A stretch of DNA of 64,000 nt from Bradyrhizobium sp. NP1 (GTDB lineage Bacteria > Pseudomonadota > Alphaproteobacteria > Rhizobiales > Xanthobacteraceae). This document shows positions 56,665-64,000 of the stretch, piece by piece. The DNA is taken from assembly GCF_030378205.1 (NCBI RefSeq), contig NZ_CP127385.1, forward strand, positions 6,426,001-6,490,000. Direction: 5' to 3'. Below the pieces are notes generated by a model, which had not been told where the DNA came from, did no database searches, and saw only the letters and a program-made list of their open reading frames with translations. A program made the translations under genes and the position numbers. How positions within the stretch are numbered: the first letter of the stretch is position 1; each line of letters begins with the position of its first letter.

Positions 56665-57555
56665 ATGATGAAGATCGAGAAAGCGCCCGTCCCCCTGATC
56701 GTTCCCAACCCGGACGACCCGCGCCTGACCGAGCGCGTCAGCGGGGTGGACCAGACGGGCAACCCGGTCGAGATCAAGGTGCCGGTGGAGCGGCCGCTGA
56801 CGCTGTACCTCAACGCCCAGGAGATCGTCACCATGATGACGATCGGCGACTATCCGGAATATCTTGCGCTCGGCTACCTGCTCAACCAGAACATGCTGAA
56901 ATACGACGACATCGTCACCGAGGTCGAATATGACGACGATCTCCAGGTCGTGGTCGTGCGCACCGAGCATCACACCAATTTCGAAGCAAAGTTGAAGAAG
57001 CGGACGCAGACCTCCGGCTGCGCCCAGGGCACCGCGTTCGGCGACCTCATGGAAGCGGTCGAGAGCGTGGCGCTGCCGATGGCGGAATTGCGCACCTCGT
57101 GGCTGTACCAGATGACGCACGCCATCAACACCATGCCGTCGCTCTATCTGGAGGCCGGCGCGATCCATGGCTGCGTGCTGTGCAAGCAGGGCACGCCCGT
57201 CTGCTACACCGAGGATGTCGGCCGCCACAACGCGGTCGACAAGATCGCGGGCTGGATGTTTCGTCACGGCGTCGATCCCGCCGACAAGATCATGTACACC
57301 ACGGGACGGCTGACCTCGGAGATGGTGATCAAGACGGTGCGGATGGGGATCCCGATCCTGGTCTCACGCTCCGGCTTCACCGCCTGGGGCGTGGATCTGG
57401 CGCGGCAGGTTGGGCTGACGCTGGTCGGCCGCGCGCGGGGCAAGCGCTTCATCGCGCTGTCGGGCGCCGAGCGCATCGTCTACGACCAAGACCTCGACTA
57501 TGTCGAGGAGGAGTCGGCCCGGCACAAGCGCAAGGGCGAAGCGCGTGACGAGTGA
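56665..57555 (+). CDS. fdhD: Formate dehydrogenase accessory sulfurtransferase FdhD
   Basis: Transfers sulfur from a cysteine desulfurase to the Mo-bisMGD cofactor, needed for active formate dehydrogenase. The 296-aa protein has the family strings [35 protein letters not shown] and [14 protein letters not shown]. The usual CxxC loop is SGCAQG here with one cysteine (Cys119), while HGCVLCKQG (Cys170, Cys173) carries two cysteines where many homologues have HAAA. ATG 56665 (or 56668) lacks a clear ribosome binding site. MobA follows with an 11-nt overlap. Confidence 0.92.
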   Translation: MMKIEKAPVPLIVPNPDDPRLTERVSGVDQTGNPVEIKVPVERPLTLYLNAQEIVTMMTIGDYPEYLALGYLLNQNMLKYDDIVTEVEYDDDLQVVVVRTEHHTNFEAKLKKRTQTSGCAQGTAFGDLMEAVESVALPMAELRTSWLYQMTHAINTMPSLYLEAGAIHGCVLCKQGTPVCYTEDVGRHNAVDKIAGWMFRHGVDPADKIMYTTGRLTSEMVIKTVRMGIPILVSRSGFTAWGVDLARQVGLTLVGRARGKRFIALSGAERIVYDQDLDYVEEESARHKRKGEARDE

Positions 57556-58192
57556 GGAAATGGCAGAGGATGCGAAGCCGCCGATTCCCGGCGTGCTGCT
57601 CGCCGGCGGGCTGGCGCGGCGGATGGGCGGCGGCGACAAGCCGATGCGCACGATCGGCGGCCGCACCATCCTCGAGCGCGTGATCGCGCGCCTAAAGCCG
57701 CAATGCGACGGGCTGATCCTCAACGCCAATGGCGATCCGGCGCGCTTTGCCGCGTTCGACGTGCCCGTCATCGCCGACAACGTCGCCAACTTTCCGGGGC
57801 CGCTGGCGGGCGTGCTGGCCGCGCTCGACTGGGCCGCGGCGAACCGGCCGGATGCCTCGCTGGTGCTGAGCGCGGCCGCCGACTGCCCGTTCCTGCCGCG
57901 CGACCTGGTGGCGCGGCTTTACCGCGCGCTGCGAGAGCAGGATGCCACGCTTGCGGTCGCGTCATCAGGGGGACAGACCCACCCGGTGATCGGGCTGTGG
58001 AGCGTGCGGCTGCGCGACGAGCTGCGCCACGCGCTCGTGGTCGAAGACGTCAGGAAGATCGACCGCTGGACCGCGCGCTATCGGCTGGCGACCGTGAGCT
58101 GGCCAGCGGGCCCGCTCGATCCGTTCTTCAACGCCAATACTATCGATGACATCGCCGAAGCCGAACGGCTCGCCGCACTCGACGGTAGCTAA
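57545..58192 (+). CDS. mobA: Molybdenum cofactor guanylyltransferase MobA
   Basis: Links GMP to Mo-molybdopterin, giving the MGD cofactor used by formate dehydrogenase. The 215-aa protein begins, after a short polar leader, with [19 protein letters not shown], the nucleotide-binding signature; [18 protein letters not shown] and [16 protein letters not shown] follow. The start is GTG 57545, inside fdhD, or ATG 57560. It is convergent with, and overlaps by 4 nt, the MoeA-PBP fusion gene. Confidence 0.92.
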   Translation: MTSEEMAEDAKPPIPGVLLAGGLARRMGGGDKPMRTIGGRTILERVIARLKPQCDGLILNANGDPARFAAFDVPVIADNVANFPGPLAGVLAALDWAAANRPDASLVLSAAADCPFLPRDLVARLYRALREQDATLAVASSGGQTHPVIGLWSVRLRDELRHALVVEDVRKIDRWTARYRLATVSWPAGPLDPFFNANTIDDIAEAERLAALDGS

Positions 58193-60150
58193 GCGGGCCG
58201 GAAGCCGGCCTCGGTCAGTGCGGTGCGGCTCTCATCCGACGCAAGCGATTGCAAAAATGCCTGCACCGCGGGACGATCCCGGCGCGCCGTCACCAGCGCA
58301 AAATCATAATGCTCCTCGGCGAAGGGGATGAAGCCGAGGCCGGCCGCCTGCGCGACCGGCGCAATGGTCATGCCCCAATCCGCGCGATGCTGCGCGACGG
58401 CGGCCGCCACCGCATTGTGCGAACGCGGCTGGTTGAAATAGCCGTCGGGCCGCGCGCCGCCAAGCAGCCGGTCGATCAGGATGCGCGTGCCGGCGCCCTG
58501 GTTGCGGTTGACCATGATGCAGGCGGGGTCGGCGAGTGCCGCGCGCACCGCTTCCTCCGCGCTCAGCCCCTCGAAGCGGGCATCACCCTTGCGGAACACG
58601 ATGCCCTGCATCCGGCGGTAGCCCGGCACGAGTTCGAGGCCTCCGCTGAGGAAAGGCGTGTTGTAGGTCTCGGTCTTGTCGTCGAACAGATGGATCGGCG
58701 CGAGGTCGCATTCGCCGCGCTTGGCGGCCGCGAGCCCGCCGAGGCTGCCGACCGCGATCGAGCGCACGGAAAGACCGGCGCGCGCCAGCGGCGCCGTCAC
58801 GAGATCAAGCCCGGTGCAGTGGCTGCCGACGATGACGAGGTCGGGCACGCGCACATGCGGCGTGAACAGCGTCACCTCGGCGTGCGTGCCCGCCGGCATC
58901 TGGTCGGCCAGCGCGTCGATGCGCAGGAAACCGTCGGCCTGGGCGAACGAGGTGATGGCGCCCGAGCCCTTGGATGTCGGATAGGCGATCAGGCCGTCGG
59001 CGCCCCCGACCAGCGACACCATGACGAATTCGGTGCGGCCAAGCTCGGAGGCAATACGCACCGGCACCGTCGCCGAGACTTTCGCATCCGTGCGCGGCGG
59101 CAGGCCAGCCATGCGCCGCAGCACCGGCACGATCATGTCGTGGAAGGTGAACATCGCCGAGGTCGGAAAACCGGGGAGAATGACCACCGGCTTGCCGTCG
59201 CACACCGCAAGGCAGAGCGGCTTGCCCGGCTTGAGCGCCACGCCATGGGCGACGATGCCGGGCTTGCCGAGCCGGTTCACGATGCGATGGGAGACATCGC
59301 CCGCGCCCTTCGACGTGCCTCCCGAGAGCGCCAGCATGTCGCTCTCGGCAAGCGCCTTGCGCATCGCGGCCTCCAGCGCCCGCTCGTCATCGGCCACCGC
59401 GCCGTAGAAGACCGCCTCGCCGCCATTCTCGTTGATCGCGGCGGCGACAATCGCGCCATTTGAATCGTAAATCGCGGCGGGCCGCAGAGATGCGCCCGGC
59501 TGGACCAGCTCGTCGCCGGTCGAGATCACCGCGACACGCGGCCGGCGCGCGACGGGCACGCGTGCGATCCCGCACGCCGCGAGCATGCCGATCTCGCGCG
59601 AGCCGATGGTGCTGCCGGCGCGCAGCACGGCCTCGCCGCGCGCGATGTCGGAGCCGGCATAGGAAACGAATTGTCCGGGCGACGCGGCGCGGCGCACCTC
59701 GATGGCGCGCGCGCCGGCCGGCTGGGTATGTTCAACCATGACGACCGCGTCAGCGCCACGCGGCAGCGGGCCGCCGGTCGCGATCGTGGTTGCGGTCCCG
59801 GACAGCACCGGGCGCGCCGGCGCCACGCCGCAGGCGATCACCTCGTCGTTCAGCTTCAAGCGCACCGGTGCTGCTTCGCTCGCGCCAGCCAGATCGGCGG
59901 CACGCACGGCAAAGCCGTCGACATTGGATCGGTCGAACGGCGGCACGTCGATCGGCGCCGTTGCATCCTCAGTGAGCGCACGGCCGAGCGCATCGGCAAG
60001 CGGCCGATGCTCGTGCGCGACCGGACGCGGGAACAAAGCGGACTCGAAGCGCGCCAGCGCCTCCTCACGCGACAGGATGGTCAAAAACTGTTCCTGCTCG
60101 ATCCCGTCACGGTTTCGCGGCGCCGAATTCTGGTTCATCTCGCGGCTCAT
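58189..60150 (-). CDS. MoeA-like protein fused to a periplasmic-binding-protein-like domain
   Basis: A 653-aa fusion. Residues 1 to about 410 are a MoeA-type molybdopterin enzyme: [48 protein letters not shown] and [17 protein letters not shown]. Residues about 430-653 resemble a PBP-like substrate-binding domain ([58 protein letters not shown]). Such fusions are thought to link cofactor assembly to ligand (perhaps molybdate or tungstate) sensing, which is inference. There is no signal peptide. The ATG at 60150 has no Shine-Dalgarno and starts 4 nt after a 165-bp hairpin element. Confidence 0.88.
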   Translation of the reverse strand: MSREMNQNSAPRNRDGIEQEQFLTILSREEALARFESALFPRPVAHEHRPLADALGRALTEDATAPIDVPPFDRSNVDGFAVRAADLAGASEAAPVRLKLNDEVIACGVAPARPVLSGTATTIATGGPLPRGADAVVMVEHTQPAGARAIEVRRAASPGQFVSYAGSDIARGEAVLRAGSTIGSREIGMLAACGIARVPVARRPRVAVISTGDELVQPGASLRPAAIYDSNGAIVAAAINENGGEAVFYGAVADDERALEAAMRKALAESDMLALSGGTSKGAGDVSHRIVNRLGKPGIVAHGVALKPGKPLCLAVCDGKPVVILPGFPTSAMFTFHDMIVPVLRRMAGLPPRTDAKVSATVPVRIASELGRTEFVMVSLVGGADGLIAYPTSKGSGAITSFAQADGFLRIDALADQMPAGTHAEVTLFTPHVRVPDLVIVGSHCTGLDLVTAPLARAGLSVRSIAVGSLGGLAAAKRGECDLAPIHLFDDKTETYNTPFLSGGLELVPGYRRMQGIVFRKGDARFEGLSAEEAVRAALADPACIMVNRNQGAGTRILIDRLLGGARPDGYFNQPRSHNAVAAAVAQHRADWGMTIAPVAQAAGLGFIPFAEEHYDFALVTARRDRPAVQAFLQSLASDESRTALTEAGFRPA

Positions 60151-60154
60151 CTAC

Positions 60155-60319
60155 TAGTGGAGCGGATTTGACGTTCGCTGCCTACTTGCCGCGATTCCCT
60201 CATGCGAACGTCAAATCCAAAGCTCCACTAGCATCAATAAGTTGTTAGTGGTCCTTTAATTCTAACATTCGCAAACGTGCCTCCCAAGTGGCGAGCGAAT
60301 GTTAGAATTGGACCACTAT
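60155..60319. repeat. 165-bp two-hairpin composite element, copy 2 (between MoeA-type genes)
   Basis: Hairpin one pairs 60155-60178 with 60204-60230, perfect except for an unpaired AAA in the right arm. Hairpin two pairs 60246-60272 with 60295-60318, perfect except for an unpaired TTT (60255-60257) in the left arm. A 14-nt spacer (60231-60244) separates them. Read on the minus strand, it begins with the TAG stop of the upstream MoeA-like gene and ends 4 nt before the ATG of the downstream one. This matches copy 1 at 21428-21592. Confidence 0.82.
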
Positions 60320-61428
60320 TCCCGCAACATATAGGCATCGGCCGCGGCGCCCACAGCAAATCCCTCGCTGCCAGCGGAAATGGCCAGCCAGGCATCAGCG
60401 CGGGCGATCATCCGCAGCGGCAGCTCGCCTGTGGCGAGCGGCAGCCAGGCGTCGTCCCGCCGTTGCAGCAGCGCGATCTCGGTGATGCCGACGGTTGAGG
60501 CGATCTTGCGTGCCAGCGGCAGGCGAAAGGTCGGTCGCGGCTGCCGTCCGCTCAGCCGGTCGAGCGCTGGAACAACAAGCGTCCACCAGGCGGCAAAGGC
60601 CTGGTCCGGTGCGCCGGGCAAAGCGACGACCGGTTTGCCTGCGATCAGGCCGACCGCCGAGGTGCGACCCGGCTGCAGCGCGATGCCATGGGCGATGATT
60701 TCACCGCATTGCCCGATCGCCGCGATGGTCGCGTCACCACGGCCAACGCCGGTGCCGCCGACCGTGGCGATGAGATCGCAGGAGCTCGCATCGAGCGCCG
60801 CGGCGATCGCGGCCGCATCGCGCGCGGACGGCTCAATCACGCTCACCTCCGCGCCTGCATCACGGGCCTGGTCCGCCGCAAAAGCAGCGGTCGCCGCTCC
60901 GCCGGGAAGATTGACGATACGAAGGCGCGGGCGGCGCGCAGTAATCGTCGGCCGCCCAGCCGCACGCGCCAGCAGGAGATGGCAGGCAAGGATGCGCTGC
61001 CCGGCGTCCACGAGACGATCGCCGGCCGCGATATCGCTGCCGGCACGGCGCAACCCCTGCCCCGGCGCGGCTTCCGCCAGGGCCTGGACGATCGGGCCGG
61101 TCGCATCGACGGCGTCGGCATCGAGCACGCAGTCGCAGGCATCGGGCATTCGATCGCCCGCCTCGACCCAGGCCGGCCTCGCCGGCAGTGGCACGGGCGA
61201 GTAGGCGGAGGCGCCGATCAGGTCATGGGCGCGCAGCGCCCAGCCATCGACGGAGGCGACATCATGCCGGGGATGGCCGGGCATTGCCGGCATGTCGGCT
61301 GCGATACAGCGCAGCGCATCCGCTGGCCGCAATTCGCCCGGCGCCACGGGCACGAGTCTGCTGAGCCACGCATCGCGTGCGGCAGGAAGCGGCGTCAGCT
61401 TGTCCGGCAGGCGCTGGGTCGAGTTCAT
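60316..61428 (-). CDS. Divergent MoeA-like molybdopterin-binding protein
   Basis: A 370-aa protein with a MoeA-type framework: ASVDGWALRAHDLIG near the N-terminus, LRRAGSDIAAGDRLVDAG, and a MoCF-type domain with VGGTGVGRGDATIAAI and GIALQPGRTSAVGLIAGKPVVALPG. It is shorter than MoeA and lacks the full TSGG..GxxD string, having TVGGTGVGRGD instead. It probably binds molybdopterin or relates to molybdenum insertion, but may not be a complete MoeA. It lies directly upstream of the MoeA-PBP fusion, on the same strand, across the hairpin element. Confidence 0.82.
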   Translation of the reverse strand: MNSTQRLPDKLTPLPAARDAWLSRLVPVAPGELRPADALRCIAADMPAMPGHPRHDVASVDGWALRAHDLIGASAYSPVPLPARPAWVEAGDRMPDACDCVLDADAVDATGPIVQALAEAAPGQGLRRAGSDIAAGDRLVDAGQRILACHLLLARAAGRPTITARRPRLRIVNLPGGAATAAFAADQARDAGAEVSVIEPSARDAAAIAAALDASSCDLIATVGGTGVGRGDATIAAIGQCGEIIAHGIALQPGRTSAVGLIAGKPVVALPGAPDQAFAAWWTLVVPALDRLSGRQPRPTFRLPLARKIASTVGITEIALLQRRDDAWLPLATGELPLRMIARADAWLAISAGSEGFAVGAAADAYMLRE

Positions 61429-61647
61429 GTCTGTCTATCTAGTTGAATTGGCGCAGAAATAAACCGTCCAGCGAGGGCCGGCCGGCCCTCTTGGCCTAAC
61501 GGCGCGTTGACGGCAGGGCGAAAACTGTTACAAAAGAAGCAAACTATCCCGGATTTTTGAAACACTTCCGGTTAAGCGCTTCGGCGAAACAATAGCCCTT
61601 GGGCGAAACAATAACGGCCAATGTGCCGACACAACGGAGGAGACAGG

Positions 61648-62859
61648 ATGCTCGCGAGACAATTGTCGATGCTCGGGGCCATTATGGCCGTGCTGACGGC
61701 ATCGACCACAGCGCATGCCCAGATATCGGACGACGTCGTCAAGATCGGCGTCCTGACCGACATGAACGGCCCCGCCTCGACGCCGACCGGCCAGGGCTCG
61801 GTGACCGCGGCCCAGATGGCGGTCGATGACTTCGGCGGCAAGGTGCTCGGCAAGCCGATCAGCGTCATCGTCGGCGATCATCAGCTCAAGGCCGATATCG
61901 GCGCGAGCCTTGCGCGGCGCTGGTACGACGTCGAGCAGGTGGACCTGATCGTCGACGTGCCGGTCTCGGCCGTCGGCCTCGCCGTGCAGAACATCGCCAA
62001 TGAAAAGAAGAAGCTGTTCATCACGCATTCGACGGGTGCGGCCGACTTCCACGGCAAGTTCTGCTCGCCCTATGCGATCCAGTGGGTGTTCGACACCCGC
62101 GCGCTCGCGGTCGGCACCGCGCAGGAAGTGGTGAAGCGCGGCGGCGACAGCTGGTTCTTCATCACCGACGATTACGCCTTCGGCCATTCGCTGGAGCGCG
62201 ACGCCTCCGCCGTGATCACCAAGAACGGCGGCAAGGTGCTTGGCTCGGTGCGGCCGCCGTTTGCGACGCCGGATCTTTCCTCGTTCATCCTGCAGGCGCA
62301 GGCGTCCAAGGCCAAGATCATCGGCATTGCGGCGGGCCCGCCCAACAACACCAACGAGATCAAGACCGCCGGCGAATTCGGCCTGTTCAAGGGCGGCCAG
62401 CAGATGGCCGGTCTTCTGGTGCTGATCACCGACATTCACGGGCTCGGGTTGCAGGCGGCGCAGGGGCTGCTGCTCACCACGTCGTTCTACTGGGATATGG
62501 ACGACAAGACTCGCGAATGGTCGAAGCGCTACTACGCCAAGATGAACCGGATGCCGACGATGTGGCAGGCTGGCGTCTATTCCTCCGTCATGCACTATCT
62601 CGACGCCATCAAGGAGAGCGGCACCGACGACCCGCTGAAGGTCGCGGCCAAGATGCGCGAGAAGCCGATCGAGGACTTCTTCGCCCGCAACGGCAAACTA
62701 CGTGAAGACAATCTGATGGTGCATGACCTGATGCTGGTTCAGGTCAAATCGCCGCAGGAAAGCAAATATCCGTGGGACTATTACAAGATCCTGACCAAGA
62801 TTTCCGGCGAGGACGCGTTCGGGCCGCCCGATCCGGCCTGCCCGCTGGTGAAGAAGTAA
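61648..62859 (+). CDS. ABC transporter substrate-binding protein, LIVBP type
   Basis: A 403-aa periplasmic binding protein of the type I (leucine/isoleucine/valine) fold. A signal peptide covers residues 1-24 (AHA-Q). The mature start VVKIGVLTDMNGPASTPTGQGSVTAAQMAVDDFGG is characteristic, as are FFITDDYAFGHSLERDA and AGVYSSVMHYLDAIKESGTDD. ATG 61648 follows GGAGGAGACAGG. No permease or ATPase gene is adjacent, so it is either an orphan receptor or the operon is elsewhere. The ligand (amino acid, amide, aromatic acid) cannot be read from the sequence. Confidence 0.9.
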   Translation: MLARQLSMLGAIMAVLTASTTAHAQISDDVVKIGVLTDMNGPASTPTGQGSVTAAQMAVDDFGGKVLGKPISVIVGDHQLKADIGASLARRWYDVEQVDLIVDVPVSAVGLAVQNIANEKKKLFITHSTGAADFHGKFCSPYAIQWVFDTRALAVGTAQEVVKRGGDSWFFITDDYAFGHSLERDASAVITKNGGKVLGSVRPPFATPDLSSFILQAQASKAKIIGIAAGPPNNTNEIKTAGEFGLFKGGQQMAGLLVLITDIHGLGLQAAQGLLLTTSFYWDMDDKTREWSKRYYAKMNRMPTMWQAGVYSSVMHYLDAIKESGTDDPLKVAAKMREKPIEDFFARNGKLREDNLMVHDLMLVQVKSPQESKYPWDYYKILTKISGEDAFGPPDPACPLVKK

Positions 62860-62869
62860 CTGCGTAGCA

Positions 62870-62908
62870 GTCATTCCGGGTTCGCCTCTACGGGCGCCCC
62901 GGAATGAC
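62870..62908. terminator. Bidirectional hairpin between convergent genes
   Basis: GTCATTCCGGG (62870-62880) pairs with CCCGGAATGAC (62898-62908), 11 bp, with a GC-rich loop. The sequence resembles a dispersed repeat (GTCATTCCGGGGCGC type) common in Rhizobiales. It separates the convergent LIVBP and TAXI genes and may terminate both. Confidence 0.6.
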
Positions 62909-62924
62909 CGTCTCAGTTGACCGA

Positions 62925-63890
62925 CTATTTAACCACGCCGATCTCGCGAAAATACTTCAGCACGCCGGGATGGATCAGCCCCTCGCTTGGCGCGGCGGCA
63001 ACCGTGTTGGCCGCCGTCGTCTCGCAGGCCTGCGCCAGCTTCTGGCAGAACGTGGCTTCCGCGCCATGCAGCGTGCGCGCCAGTCGATAGGCGACATCGT
63101 CGGGCAGCGTCTCGCGAGCGAGGATGAAGCTCCAGGAGCCGACCGAATTGATCGGCGCGGTCTGGTTCGGATAGCTGCCGGCCGGAACGGTCAGCGGTTT
63201 CAGGAAGGAATGCTTGGCGCGGATGCGGACAATCTCATCGGCGTCAGGCGCGATGAAGCGCGCGCCGGACGGACTCGACGCCGTCGTCGAGAAACCCGGC
63301 CAGCCGATACCCGCTCCCCACAATGCCGCAGCGCGGCCGTCCTGCACCATCGCGGGGCCGTCGCCGGCACGGTCGAGATAGATCGACTTGAAATCCTCGT
63401 CCTGCTTCAGCCCCAGCCCATCAAGGACATAGCGCGACAGGATCGGCAGGCCCGAGCCCTTGGCGCCGAATGCGACCGGCTGGCCGACCAGGTCCCGGAT
63501 CGTCTTGTAGGGGCTGTCGGCCCGCACCACGAACATGCCGGGACTGGAATACATCGCGGTGAGAATCTTGAGCCGCGTTGCGGTGCGCCCGATGCCCTTG
63601 AAGGCCTCGTAGGCCGGCTCGCCGGCGACCAGCGCGATATCGAGGGAGCCCGCTTCGAGCAGCGGAATGTTCTCGTTGCTGCCCTTGGTGTTGCGCGGCT
63701 CGACCGCAAGCAAGGAATCGGCCGCGTTCATCACCTCGGCGAAGTTGTTGCCATAGAGCGGAAAGCCGCCGCCGGGGGTCGCCGTGCCCAGGCTGATCAC
63801 TGTTTTCGGAATGGCCTTGCCTCCATCTTGCGCCGCAGCGATGCCTGTGAACAGCAGCACGCCGACACAGACGACCGGGATGAGCCTCAT
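62925..63890 (-). CDS. TAXI-family TRAP transporter solute receptor
   Basis: A 321-aa periplasmic receptor of the TAXI class. ATG 63890 is chosen: GAGG is 6 nt upstream and the following residues form a signal peptide (MRLIPVVCVGVLLFTGIAAAQ). Conserved features include ISLGTATPGGGFPLYGNNF, TKGSNENIPLLEAGSLDIALVAG, YSSPGMFVVRADSPYKTIRDLVGQPVAFGAKGSG and the late HPGVLKYFREIG. No TRAP membrane subunits are visible before the window ends. The ligand is unknown. Confidence 0.9.
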   Translation of the reverse strand: MRLIPVVCVGVLLFTGIAAAQDGGKAIPKTVISLGTATPGGGFPLYGNNFAEVMNAADSLLAVEPRNTKGSNENIPLLEAGSLDIALVAGEPAYEAFKGIGRTATRLKILTAMYSSPGMFVVRADSPYKTIRDLVGQPVAFGAKGSGLPILSRYVLDGLGLKQDEDFKSIYLDRAGDGPAMVQDGRAAALWGAGIGWPGFSTTASSPSGARFIAPDADEIVRIRAKHSFLKPLTVPAGSYPNQTAPINSVGSWSFILARETLPDDVAYRLARTLHGAEATFCQKLAQACETTAANTVAAAPSEGLIHPGVLKYFREIGVVK

Positions 63891-64000
63891 GTTCGACCTC
63901 AAACGCATCGCGCCCTGCCCGTCAACATCACCGGTTGCGGCGAGGGTTATAGGCAGCTGCAAAGTTTTATGGGAGCATGGCGCCGACGGCAACGACAAGA

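Overview
The window looks like chromosomal DNA of a Bradyrhizobium-type alphaproteobacterium (Nitrobacteraceae). The reasons are high GC, dense operons with ATGA overlaps, a fused transaldolase/phosphoglucose isomerase, sigma-EcfG-like promoters (GGAAC-N16/17-CGTT), a PHA-system protein, and dispersed palindromic repeats typical of the group. I saw no rRNA, tRNA, CRISPR array, prophage or insertion sequence.

Layout. (1) 1-246: N-terminus of the serine kinase PrkA on the minus strand, behind a textbook EcfG promoter; then about 1 kb without a convincing gene. (2) 1289-8762: a sugar-phosphate operon, tal-pgi, gnd, zwf, pgl, gntK and a HAD phosphatase. (3) 8814-11808: an L,D-transpeptidase and a HAMP/class III nucleotide cyclase. 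(4) 11840-28217: a glycogen/trehalose locus, with GH15 and malQ on minus and treS-mak, glgB, glgX, treZ, treY on plus. TreS-Mak is present but its usual partner GlgE is not. (5) 28405-32798: a PHA-system protein, a DUF3309 microprotein, and divergent ligD/ku for NHEJ sharing one interdigitated EcfG-like promoter region. (6) 32811-40993: kdpFABCDE on minus, with an extra 27-aa membrane peptide at the head. (7) 41360-45801: small orphan genes and a DapA-like protein lacking the catalytic lysine. (8) 45917-52535: NAD-type formate dehydrogenase, a PsiF-like protein and an oxalate/formate-type MFS carrier. (9) 52972-54318: a fluoride module (riboswitch, two CrcB, DUF190). (10) 54386-61428: TusA, MobB, FdhD, MobA and three MoeA-type proteins, serving the Mo cofactor of the formate dehydrogenase. 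(11) 61648-63890: a LIVBP-type and a TAXI-type solute receptor.

The two most unusual signals are non-coding. First, a rigidly spaced motif, TATR-N7-TATR-N19-CTCG-N6-TATR, with small deviations, occurs six times between 41062 and 45906, in front of the kdp operon and five small-gene units. Its paired half-sites at 11-bp spacing resemble the KdpE operator, so a KdpE regulon of small proteins is a reasonable hypothesis. Second, two 165-bp two-hairpin elements (21428-21592 and 60155-60319) have different stem sequences but the same architecture. Each supplies the TAG stop of the upstream gene and ends 4 nt before the next start codon.
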